Below, piece by piece: positions 34,488-42,216 of a DNA stretch of 64,000 nucleotides; positions within the stretch are counted from its first letter, which is position 1; each line of letters starts with the position of its first letter. Made by a program: the position numbers and the translations under genes. A model generated the notes under the pieces. The model did no database searches. It saw only the letters and a list, made by a program, of their open reading frames with translations, and was not told where the DNA came from. The stretch is from JAJTZA01 sp041749815 (lineage in GTDB: Bacteria > Verrucomicrobiota > Verrucomicrobiia > Chthoniobacterales > Terrimicrobiaceae), in NCBI GenBank assembly GCA_041749815.1, contig JBGTAR010000117.1, positions 6,520 to 70,519 on the forward strand. Direction: 5' to 3'.

Positions 34488-36068
34488 CTAAAGGTTCAAT
34501 GTCGCCGGATCCACCGTTTGTAAGTCAACTTTATCGGCACCAACATAGAATCGGAGCAGTTCGCTCTGACTTTCTGGATCCCAGATCTTCACCCAGCCCG
34601 CGTTCAGAGTGACCAGTTCATCGCCTTTAATACCATCGACATCGGCTACAGCGATTGCCCGAGTTGCATGACCAACTAGGAATGAGTCGGTCGTGACATC
34701 GTTCTCTTTCGCAACAACGTTCCAACCTTCAACCTGCAGAGATTTTTTGCCCAGCATCGCCGGTGCACCTTGCTTGGGCCAATCAATGGGGGACGATGTC
34801 TCTATGGGCTTCCCGGTCACTGCGTCCCAAGCCGTTACTTTTTCTCCATCGGTCGTCAAAATCACGCGGGGTACCGTTGCATTTGGATTCGGCACATCGT
34901 CTTCTTGGCGACTCGACCATGTCCAATCTCCTGCGTCCAGGGCTGCGTTGGCTTGGCTCCAATAATCCATCATTGCATCAATCCAGGCCTGTTTGTCAGT
35001 CCACGGTTCTGGGAGCCACCAATCTGTCCAAATCCAGTAGCCATCGGCGTATGCTGCGCTGTTAAAGGATTGTCGAGTCGTGAACTTATACGCCGAACCA
35101 TCTTTTGGCCCAGGTGATTGCGGATAATGTCCCGCGAGCACCACAATCGGATAACCGCAATTCTGAGCATCCCTCGACATTTTGGAGGCACTCACCAAAG
35201 CCCACTTCAGTCCAGTCCGAGCGGGCTCTTCGGCGTCATATCCCCCATCAAATGCATTACTGTAGATTGTGCGTCCATATAATGTTGCATCAAGATTAAT
35301 CACAGGCGCTTCCGTCGATGCTACACTTTGCATGATGTGCTCTTTGAAAGCACCCCAACCATACACACCAATTTGAAATTTCGGATTAATTCCATCGACG
35401 GCTTTTCGTAGTTTTCTTGCTTGTTCAGCAACCTTCTTAGCTTGAAATTCAACGTAGAGGGAAAGCACTTGGAGGTCGTCAAGGTATTTCCGTCGCTCGC
35501 TGGCAGCCGGAAGCGGATCCGGCACAGCTCTTTCCAGCATTTTAAGGAAAGCTGCGAACGTTTCATCATCATAGGATTCACAAAATCCATCAGTTTTATT
35601 CTTGTCGTAAATTTCGAAATCCAGCAACGCCCCCTTCAAATTTGGATATTTTAGGGACAGCTTTGCTTGTTCAACCATTTCTTCCGTCACCTTCGCCCAG
35701 CTAGCCTCACTTGTTGGGAGGGAGAAGCGGGTTGTCTTCCCCATCCTCGTCACCGTGCGATCCACCTTTTCATCCTCGCTCGCATTGGTCATTCCCATCT
35801 GCCAGGTCATAACCGCAAGCCCGGCGTCAGCCGCCTTTTGGCAAAATCCCTCGACGTCTTCCATCCAGCGATCGACAGCCACGGTGAAACCTGCGTCAGC
35901 AAGTTGTTTAAAATCAGCCTCTGTTAACTTTCCGTGCCCAGGATGAACTTTTGTCACGAAAAGACGGGAGCCAGGGCCAATCCCGTCGTCAGCGCTAAAT
36001 CCATTTAATGTGGGTGCCAGCAAAGCAAAAAGAAAGAGAGAGCGAGTAAGGAGGGTAGAGAACTTCAT
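34488..36068 (-). CDS. Secreted barrel-like protein of unknown family, paralogue of 40463-42181
   Basis: The ATG at 36068 gives a clean signal peptide (TLLTRSLFLFALLAPTLNGFSA) and 526 residues; the upstream TTG is unlikely. The middle has alternating helix/strand order typical of a TIM barrel: GFTVAVDRWMEDVEGF, AVMTWQMGM, GALLDFEIYDKNKTDGFCE, ARKLRKAVDGINPKFQIGVYGW, LKWALVSASK, GYWIWTDWWLPEPWT. The segment around LDFEIYD aligns with VDWEIYE of the protein at 40463, including the following Cys, the LPAAxER stretch and the xINP motif, so the two define a family. The shared Glu is a candidate catalytic acid. The last 120 residues are a beta-rich region with repeats resembling FG-GAP (VADVDGIKGDELVTLN). 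I do not recognise the family. Confidence 0.7.
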   Translation of the reverse strand: MKFSTLLTRSLFLFALLAPTLNGFSADDGIGPGSRLFVTKVHPGHGKLTEADFKQLADAGFTVAVDRWMEDVEGFCQKAADAGLAVMTWQMGMTNASEDEKVDRTVTRMGKTTRFSLPTSEASWAKVTEEMVEQAKLSLKYPNLKGALLDFEIYDKNKTDGFCESYDDETFAAFLKMLERAVPDPLPAASERRKYLDDLQVLSLYVEFQAKKVAEQARKLRKAVDGINPKFQIGVYGWGAFKEHIMQSVASTEAPVINLDATLYGRTIYSNAFDGGYDAEEPARTGLKWALVSASKMSRDAQNCGYPIVVLAGHYPQSPGPKDGSAYKFTTRQSFNSAAYADGYWIWTDWWLPEPWTDKQAWIDAMMDYWSQANAALDAGDWTWSSRQEDDVPNPNATVPRVILTTDGEKVTAWDAVTGKPIETSSPIDWPKQGAPAMLGKKSLQVEGWNVVAKENDVTTDSFLVGHATRAIAVADVDGIKGDELVTLNAGWVKIWDPESQSELLRFYVGADKVDLQTVDPATLNL

Positions 36069-36130
36069 AGAAAAAATGATCAATTAATGGAAAGTAGGGG
36101 AATGCCACGCAAACGGAGCGGTGGCAAAAT

Positions 36131-36157
36131 GCATCTGGCTAATGTCATTCCAGATGC
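36131..36157 (-). terminator. Hairpin downstream of the PEP-CTERM gene
   Basis: GCATCTGG-N11-CCAGATGC is a perfect inverted repeat followed on the minus strand by ATTTTGCC. It lies between the PEP-CTERM gene at 36222 and the secreted gene at 34488, a likely transcription terminator or mRNA-stabilising hairpin. The short T-run makes termination less certain. Confidence 0.5.
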
Positions 36158-36163
36158 AACACT

Positions 36164-36205
36164 GCACCCGCCTGGTTTATCTTAGATCACAAAACAAGCG
36201 GGTGC
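36164..36205 (-). terminator. GC-rich stem-loop after the PEP-CTERM gene
   Basis: GCACCCGC and GCGGGTGC form an 8-bp stem around a 26-base loop 17 bases after the stop of the gene at 36222. No T-run follows directly; together with the hairpin at 36131 it forms a double stem-loop 3' region. Confidence 0.4.
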
Positions 36206-36221
36206 GCGTATTACTTTGCTC

Positions 36222-36974
36222 TTAGCAAGACCGGCGGCGACGGACCAACAGAGCAGCAGCTCCAACAGCAAGTAAGGTAAACGTTCCGGGTTCTGGAACT
36301 GTCACTGCTGTTAGATTCAAAGAATCAATACCCGCGCCTGCTCCAGTTGAGATCTGCTCAATCAGGATCCGAAAGCCTACCTGCCCGGGGACAGCCGTGT
36401 TCCAACGTGAACTGTCGATATCTGCTGTGTCTTCGTCAAATCCTGATCCACCGATTGTCAGATAAAATGACCCTTCTGGCCAAGAATCCGTATCATAATT
36501 GTAAGCAAAAGATCTTACTCCCGCCCCTCTCATGACCGTGGTGATGGATAGTGAGGTCAAAAAGGATGCATCAACGGGAATGATGAATTCGTATTCGATG
36601 AACCTACCCGGAACTTCGAGCATAATCACATTTCCGATACCATCCCATTGTTCGGCATCATATGATACAGTGCTATTCGCCCAAGTGCCCAGAAGAGTTT
36701 CAGGATTGGCCGGAGGGGCAGGCGGTTCGTCGCGCCACCGATATTCGTCTGTAAAAACGTATGTTCCGGGAATAGATTCCGTCATGGTGACAACATTTCC
36801 AGGCGAACCGATAAAGACGGTAGCTGATGCGGTGTTGATCCCCAAAAGAACGAGGAGTGCCGCAAGTGTTTTCGCTAAGGACTGATGCAACGCTCGCTTC
36901 CAAGAGCGATCTGAGTTTGCTCCGCTGCTGAGTGCCGATCGTAAGGTAAACGTGTTCTTTTTTATGGTTTTCAT
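36222..36974 (-). CDS. PEP-CTERM sorted protein
   Basis: The ATG at 36974 is chosen over an upstream start because the leader reads as a long, basic, PEP-CTERM-style signal region (MKTIKKNTFTLRSAL ... TLAALLVLLGINTASA). The 250-residue protein contains one beta-sandwich domain (WANSTVSYDAEQWDGIGNVI, RFIEYEFIIPVDASFL, SFYLTIGGSGFDEDTADI, GQVGFRILIEQIS) and ends in VPEPGTFTLLAVGAAALLVRR, the exosortase signal, followed by an Arg cluster. It should be anchored to the envelope or matrix. No enzyme motif is seen. It lies divergent from the LacI regulator at 37266 with an operator-like palindrome between. Confidence 0.85.
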   Translation of the reverse strand: MKTIKKNTFTLRSALSSGANSDRSWKRALHQSLAKTLAALLVLLGINTASATVFIGSPGNVVTMTESIPGTYVFTDEYRWRDEPPAPPANPETLLGTWANSTVSYDAEQWDGIGNVIMLEVPGRFIEYEFIIPVDASFLTSLSITTVMRGAGVRSFAYNYDTDSWPEGSFYLTIGGSGFDEDTADIDSSRWNTAVPGQVGFRILIEQISTGAGAGIDSLNLTAVTVPEPGTFTLLAVGAAALLVRRRRSC

Positions 36975-37013
36975 GTGATGGGTTATTTTTGATGGTGGTA
37001 ATTGCAAATTACT

Positions 37014-37027
37014 GCTACACGTGTTGC
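37014..37027. promoter_or_regulatory. LacI-type palindrome GCTACACGTGTTGC
   Basis: The 14-base site is a near-perfect palindrome centred on ACACGTGT in the gap between the PEP-CTERM gene (40 bases from its start) and the LacI regulator. Two similar sites occur at 37239 and 51355, giving a consensus close to GCAACACGTGTTGC, which fits the dyad operators of LacI-family proteins. Confidence 0.55.
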
Positions 37028-37226
37028 GTAATAGACAGTAGATATATTAATTTACATTTTTTTGCTTTATATTTAAGATCGGATTTGATGTCAACAATAA
37101 AAATAAACTCTTTTCGTTGGAGATTTGGTGGTGGCTTTCAAACCAGCAAAACAAGCCCCTTCCTCCTGGAAATAAGATCGCAAAGGCAAGCTCACAGAAA
37201 CCGAATTGGAGACAAATAACAAAAGT

Positions 37227-37255
37227 TTGACAGATTTCGCAACTCGTGTTGTATT
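37227..37255 (+). promoter_or_regulatory. Promoter of the LacI gene with an operator between -35 and -10
   Basis: TTGACA (37227-37232) and TGTATT (37250-37255) are separated by 17 bases, a good sigma-70 spacing, just upstream of the ATG at 37266. The operator-like GCAACTCGTGTTGT (37239-37252) lies between them, the position expected for autorepression by the LacI protein encoded next. The short leader means the start codon lies very near the transcription start. Confidence 0.5.
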
Positions 37256-37265
37256 TTATGTTTTT

Positions 37266-38315
37266 ATGGTCGCATCACCGAAAACCATGAAGCAGATTGC
37301 CAAAGACTTGAATTTGAATCGGGTCACGGTTTCTCTTGTGATGAACGGACATGCTAGGGTGCGCGGGGTATCCGAACAGACAGAAGCACGCGTAAACGAA
37401 TATCTTAAAAAAGTCGGTTACGTCGCATCACGTGGGGCGATTGCGCTACGAACAGGAAAGCGCGCCGGGGTGGGGATTTTGCACAGCGGGCATCTATATA
37501 CCCACCTGACGCAGGCGTTTAATGCACTGACCAATACGTTTTCCGAATCCCCAAATGGATTGGAAATTGTGGTGCGTCCCTCAGCAGCAATTCTGGACGG
37601 GTTACGGGAAATGGTCTCGCGGGGGGTAGAGCGTATCATTTGGGTACATGGAGGGGGCGTTGCGATCTCTCCTGAAAATCGTGAAGAAGTGCTCGCTTTG
37701 GCGGGTCAACTCCGCACGGTGATCTATAACTTTCGATTTGACCGGAAGGACGAGGACAAAGAATTACTTGCGCATGGATTTAGCCTAGTAGGAATGAATC
37801 GAAGATCTGGCTATTCGCAAATGGCTCGCTTTGTCAAAGGTCTTGGGCATCATCGTATCCTTTTGGGAGATGCTCATGAGGATACACCGCTCTCCCTCGA
37901 CGGACTGCTTCTTGAAGTGATGCAATCCCATGGCTTGGACGCCACCCTGACTCCACCTCTCGCCTCCCCTAGTCCGGTGTTATTTGAACGCTCGGTGGAA
38001 TTGGGGCGCAAAATTGCCAGATCCGTCATAGAGAAACATTTTTCTCTGGTCTGTTTCCGGGATGATGAGGTCGCGGGCATAGTCACCGCAGAAATGATGT
38101 CACGAGGCATCCGCGTACCCGAAGATGTCGCGGTTATCAGCATGGACGGCCATCCTCTTTCTGGAATCTTTCAAGTTCCATTAACAACATTCGCCGTGCC
38201 AGTGAATCCGATGGTGGCGAAAACAATTGAATTGATCCAAGAGGACGAAAAACCGGGAGCTTTCACATTCCCCTACAAGCTCATCCGACGGAAATCCCAT
38301 CAACAAATCCAGTGA
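37266..38315 (+). CDS. LacI-family transcriptional regulator
   Basis: The ATG at 37266 gives 349 residues with the helix-turn-helix directly at the N-terminus (TMKQIAKDLNLNRVTVSLVMNGHARVRG, then EQTEARVNEYLKKVGY). The effector domain follows from about residue 55 (AGVGILHSGHL, HHRILLGDA, CFRDDEVAGIVTAEMMSRG, VPEDVAVISMDGHPLSGI, LTTFAVPVNPM). It lacks the usual ATI at the start of the first helix but keeps the recognition-helix pattern. It would sense a sugar and bind the nearby palindromes at 37014 and 37239. The upstream TTG start at 37206 would place the promoter inside the gene and is rejected. Confidence 0.88.
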   Translation: MVASPKTMKQIAKDLNLNRVTVSLVMNGHARVRGVSEQTEARVNEYLKKVGYVASRGAIALRTGKRAGVGILHSGHLYTHLTQAFNALTNTFSESPNGLEIVVRPSAAILDGLREMVSRGVERIIWVHGGGVAISPENREEVLALAGQLRTVIYNFRFDRKDEDKELLAHGFSLVGMNRRSGYSQMARFVKGLGHHRILLGDAHEDTPLSLDGLLLEVMQSHGLDATLTPPLASPSPVLFERSVELGRKIARSVIEKHFSLVCFRDDEVAGIVTAEMMSRGIRVPEDVAVISMDGHPLSGIFQVPLTTFAVPVNPMVAKTIELIQEDEKPGAFTFPYKLIRRKSHQQIQ

Positions 38316-38487
38316 GACCAACACCACAGAAAGCATTGCGCCTAATGACCGTCAGATTTTCATAAATAATGATTAACCATCTAGTCATATTTCCCATTGA
38401 TTCAATGAGGCTTCGCTCGCAAGCCCCAGTTTCCTTCCAGATGGTGCCACTGCTGACAAACAAAACCACAAACCTTCATAGATTTGG

Positions 38488-39786
38488 ATGCCCGGACCTA
38501 TGAGCCTAATTCTCTCCACAATGAATCCCCACTACAGTTGCCCTCCCCCCCCTCCGCAAAAATACCGTACATCCTTCGAGGCACCCGAGAGCCAGGTCGA
38601 GTTTCCAACTCAGCAACGCCGTTGGGATGACTCGGAGCGTGAACAACTCGCCAAAACAATCGATCAGTCTTCTCTCTTTTATTGGAAGGGGCCCCAGACG
38701 GCTCTCCTGATCAAGAGATTTCAAATGTATTATCCTCTCGAGTATGTGATGCCATGCTCCTCTGGAACCGCCGCAATTCACATCGCGATTGCCGCGATTG
38801 GAACTCAACCTGGGGATGAGATCATCACAAGCCCTATCACCGATGTCGGCACCGTTACAGGTATTCTCTATCAACAAGCTGTTCCTGTGTTTGCTGACAT
38901 CGATCCTCATGGTTACGGATTGGATCCTGCAGACGTCCGGCGCAAAATCACCCCTCGCACCAAGGCTATCCTGGCAGTCCATCTCGCCGGAAATCCATGC
39001 GACCTACGATCATTGCGAGAAATCGCTGACGAACATAACTTGGTCTTGATAGAAGATTGCGCTCAGGCTTGGGGTGCCATGTACCGTGGGAGACCTGTTG
39101 GCACTCTGGGACACATAGGGTGTTATTCGTTTAATGATTTTAAACATATCAGCTGCGGCGACGGTGGGATCGTTGCGTCCAATGATGAGAGATTTGGTCC
39201 ACGACTGCAGAAGTATGGTGACAAGGCCTATGACCGGGAAACCGAAACTCGCAGGCCAGAGTTCCTTGCCCCTAATTACAGGATTAGTGAACCACAATCA
39301 GCAATCGCCGCAGTTCAGATGTTGCGAATGTGGGAGTTGACAGGACGCAATTCAGAATTGGGTATAAGTCTGAGCAGAAAGTTACAAGGGATCCCTGGGG
39401 TGCAAACCCCTCGGGTTGACAAATCAGATCGTTGCACATTCTGGTTTTACATGTTCCGACTGAATTTTCATGAACTTTCATGTGATCGTGAGGCCTTTGT
39501 TGAAGCGCTACACGCAGAAGGCATACCAGCAAAAGGCGGGTATATTTCCGTTCCCATATACAAATACCCACTATTTCAAAATCATAATTTTTTTGGAGGC
39601 AGGTGGCCGGTTAAAGAGCTTGGATTAACATCAATGGATTACACCATGGTTTCTTGCCCGGAGTCAGAAATTCTTCTAAGCGATGCCGTAACAACGCCAA
39701 TTCATAAATCGATGGACGAACGCTATATTGAAGAAGTTGCAAGAGCAGTTCGGTATGTAGCCGAGTATTACGCCAAAAATCTATGA
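38488..39786 (+). CDS. DegT/DnrJ/EryC1/StrS-family PLP aminotransferase
   Basis: The 432-residue protein has the fold-type I pattern of the DegT family: PCSSGTAAIHIAIAAIG for phosphate binding, GDEIITSPITDVGTV, VFADIDPHGYGLDPADVRR, AILAVHLAGNPCDLRSL, LIEDCAQAWGAMYRGRPVG, and SFNDFKHISCGDGG with the Schiff-base Lys219. Family members aminate sugar-nucleotide ketosugars or act as dehydratases. Its position at the head of a set with a pseudopilin (4-base overlap), a secreted barrel-like protein and a GH20 enzyme is unusual, since the family normally serves sugar biosynthesis. Start codons at 38488, 38500 and 38521 are all possible; none has a clear ribosome site. Confidence 0.9.
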   Translation: MPGPMSLILSTMNPHYSCPPPPPQKYRTSFEAPESQVEFPTQQRRWDDSEREQLAKTIDQSSLFYWKGPQTALLIKRFQMYYPLEYVMPCSSGTAAIHIAIAAIGTQPGDEIITSPITDVGTVTGILYQQAVPVFADIDPHGYGLDPADVRRKITPRTKAILAVHLAGNPCDLRSLREIADEHNLVLIEDCAQAWGAMYRGRPVGTLGHIGCYSFNDFKHISCGDGGIVASNDERFGPRLQKYGDKAYDRETETRRPEFLAPNYRISEPQSAIAAVQMLRMWELTGRNSELGISLSRKLQGIPGVQTPRVDKSDRCTFWFYMFRLNFHELSCDREAFVEALHAEGIPAKGGYISVPIYKYPLFQNHNFFGGRWPVKELGLTSMDYTMVSCPESEILLSDAVTTPIHKSMDERYIEEVARAVRYVAEYYAKNL

Positions 39787-40412
39787 CCATCATATACTCC
39801 ATAAAATCAAATCCTGTAGACTCCGACAATCGAGGCTTTACCTTGACAGAGCTTTTAGTGGCTATCGCCATCATTGCTATCCTTGCAGCCCTGCTTTCAG
39901 TTTCAGTTAAATCGATAAGGGAGAGGGGAAATGAGAGTGTTTGCGTGGGAAATCTCAGACAGATCGGCGTTGCTAACAAGCTGTATCTTCAGGATAACTC
40001 GCAAACCTTCCCGAATGGCGTAAGCGACAAGTGGTTCAACGACTTGGCACCATATCTCTACGACAGCCAGAATCCGCTGCTAGCAAAACAGCTTAAATGC
40101 CCTTCCCAAACCGCTAGTGACATATGGTACGACTTCCTCGGTTATTCGTACAACATGGACCTTTCCCTCTACGTCAAAAATGCAGCCCCTCTTTATGGGA
40201 AGGAGAGTTCCAAGATTCTCTGCTGGGATGGGAGCTTTGTCCATAACGGGATATGGTGGGGCGGATGGGCCGGCATTCCTCAATACACACCGAAACGGCA
40301 CAATGGCGGGTTCAATGCCGTCATGCTTGATGGCCATGTGGAAAAATTCAAGCACAACGATATGAACACAAAAAATTGGCGGGTTTATCCGTATGATTAC
40401 CCCGATTTTTAG
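39783..40412 (+). CDS. Pseudopilin-like protein (H-X9-DG type), second copy
   Basis: The 209-residue protein has the prepilin segment GFTLTELLVAIAIIAILAAL after a 17-residue leader, then a CVGNLRQIGVANKLYLQD helix, a Cys-containing middle loop (LKCPSQTASDIW), and RHNGGFNAVMLDGHVEKF at the end, the H-X9-DG pattern. The start overlaps the aminotransferase stop by 4 bases (ATGA), so the two proteins are made in a coupled manner. It resembles the pseudopilin at 14851 in layout, but the middle is different. It is presumably processed by a prepilin peptidase and displayed or used by a secretion pseudopilus. Confidence 0.85.
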   Translation: MTIIYSIKSNPVDSDNRGFTLTELLVAIAIIAILAALLSVSVKSIRERGNESVCVGNLRQIGVANKLYLQDNSQTFPNGVSDKWFNDLAPYLYDSQNPLLAKQLKCPSQTASDIWYDFLGYSYNMDLSLYVKNAAPLYGKESSKILCWDGSFVHNGIWWGGWAGIPQYTPKRHNGGFNAVMLDGHVEKFKHNDMNTKNWRVYPYDYPDF

Positions 40413-40462
40413 CACCTTATCTACAAGTTGCCAGCTCGGTTTGAAAAACATGTTATGACACT

Positions 40463-42181
40463 ATGAACCTGAAACTAGATTTGTTGAGGGAATGTCTGCT
40501 GCTCTCGGCGGTTCTTATACTGATTCATCAGTCGGCTGCAATCGCACAAACCACCTTTTCCGTAAAAATGGACAAGGCGGACAGATCATTCAGCGCTCTC
40601 CGCTATATGGATGCCGTCTATTTTGACGATCCAAAATCGACTAAAATCAATGGTGAGGATGCAGTCGCTATCAATCTCCATGCTGTAAATCCAAGTCTTA
40701 TTCTTTTACTCGGCTACTGGGGCGAGCCCGAAATTTCCGACGATATGGTTCTTTATGTCGAATATGCTTTTAAAAACACAGTAGAAAATCCTGAGCTGGC
40801 CATAGAACTGCTGGTCAAAGATGGGATAGATGAACAACAAAAGGGCGACGGTCGGCCCTGTGGTCGTTATATCGTAGAAACAGAAACAAAAGATGAAGAA
40901 TGGTTCTGCGCTGAGGTGGACATCACGCAGCTCGGTTCCCAAGTCGGAGAAACATTGACGCGAGTATTTCTCTATCCCAAAACTGAGGGCGGACAAGGGC
41001 AATTTCTTGTACGACAACTGGCAGTTTGTCCTAGAGGGACATTTGTAGGGTCCGGATCTGCCAAACCCGATATCACCAAGACCGACGCCACTGCGAAAGG
41101 AGGAATCAAGCATCTGGCGGTCCATCCAAAAACCTTGTGGTATACCGATGAAGATGCCTTCTTTTCCGAGGAAGCAGTTCGTGAAGTAGCGGACCATGGT
41201 TACAATATTCTCGGTTGCCCGGTACATCCTCCAAGTGCTCCTCCCGAAAAGTGGCAGGCCGATTATGAGATGTATCGGGAAACGGCTGATCGCATCGCAG
41301 GGTTTCAAAATATCAGGCTTAAAATCATGATGCCGATGTGTGTGACAGTGGACGCAGATTTTCCTTACTCCAAATTGATAGAGGCTTCGGGAAAAGAGCG
41401 GATGGTTCCTTGTCCCGCCGATGAAAAATATTGGCAGGAAAGAATCATTCCTTGTCTCCGGGGCTACGCCGAACTATCAACCGATATTCCAACATTTGCT
41501 CTGATGGTGGATTGGGAAATATACGAGAGCGTTGGCAATTCATATAGTTTGTGCTATTGCGACTCCTGCTGGAAAGCATTTCAAAGCGGCTCAAGTCATG
41601 CAGCCCCGGATGACCTGCCCGCTGCTGAACGGCATCAGTGGGTGTGGAATAATGATCTCGAGGAATCCTACCAGAAGACGTTCTACGGTCGGATCGAGAA
41701 GCTGGCAAGAGACCTTAGAAATTCTATTGATGAAATCAACCCCACGCTCTCCTTCTGGACCTTGCCCGGAGTTTTCATTGGGAATCCCTTCTGGGAGCCC
41801 TTTATCAAGGGTGTTGCTACAAAGGCAGCTCCAGTCGTTGTCAGTAACGAATACACATATGGCAAACCTGCTGACGCAGCCACGGACGAAGCAGGTATCG
41901 AGGCAAACGTAAAAACATGCATTGAAGATCAAAGGAAACTAACAAAGATAGGGGTCCCGTTTTTATATCTGGCTGCCACTTATAATGATTGGGGTTCTGC
42001 CGATTATCATGGTCGCGCCGCTGTGAGAATGGCTGCGGTCAGCGACGGTCTTTGGTTCTTCGAAGATGTTGGGCCCTATGGGGAAGGAGGGAATATGGAT
42101 CGAAATGAACTTTGGCAAGCATACAAGGATGCCAATGAGAAAATTATTCTGGATGCTCTTCCTGAAAAGAGCCGACAGTAA
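40463..42181 (+). CDS. Secreted barrel-like protein of unknown family
   Basis: The 572-residue product has a signal peptide (LLLSAVLILIHQSAAIAQ). Residues about 30-190 form a beta-sandwich (FSVKMDKADRSFSAL, VLYVEYAFKNTVENPELAIE, RVFLYPKTEGGQGQFLVRQL). From about 210 a barrel-like alternation follows: TLWYTDEDAFFSEEAVREV, YNILGCPVHPP, RLKIMMPMCVTVDAD, FALMVDWEIYES, CYCDSCWKAF, INPTLSFWTLPG, APVVVSNEYTYG, FLYLAATYNDWG, GLWFFEDVGPYG. The VDWEIYE segment aligns with LDFEIYD of the protein at 34488. It is followed 36 bases later by the GH20-like gene and is likely co-transcribed. The family is unknown to me; hydrolase function is inference from fold. Confidence 0.7.
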   Translation: MNLKLDLLRECLLLSAVLILIHQSAAIAQTTFSVKMDKADRSFSALRYMDAVYFDDPKSTKINGEDAVAINLHAVNPSLILLLGYWGEPEISDDMVLYVEYAFKNTVENPELAIELLVKDGIDEQQKGDGRPCGRYIVETETKDEEWFCAEVDITQLGSQVGETLTRVFLYPKTEGGQGQFLVRQLAVCPRGTFVGSGSAKPDITKTDATAKGGIKHLAVHPKTLWYTDEDAFFSEEAVREVADHGYNILGCPVHPPSAPPEKWQADYEMYRETADRIAGFQNIRLKIMMPMCVTVDADFPYSKLIEASGKERMVPCPADEKYWQERIIPCLRGYAELSTDIPTFALMVDWEIYESVGNSYSLCYCDSCWKAFQSGSSHAAPDDLPAAERHQWVWNNDLEESYQKTFYGRIEKLARDLRNSIDEINPTLSFWTLPGVFIGNPFWEPFIKGVATKAAPVVVSNEYTYGKPADAATDEAGIEANVKTCIEDQRKLTKIGVPFLYLAATYNDWGSADYHGRAAVRMAAVSDGLWFFEDVGPYGEGGNMDRNELWQAYKDANEKIILDALPEKSRQ

Positions 42182-42216
42182 ATTGGTAAACGGCAAAGCC
42201 GCACAATCTTTTGACG

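Noticed and set aside
36098..36125. Short GCCAC/GTGGC stem near the start of the gene at 34488
   Set aside because: Only five base pairs around a 12-base loop; no riboswitch-like structure could be drawn.
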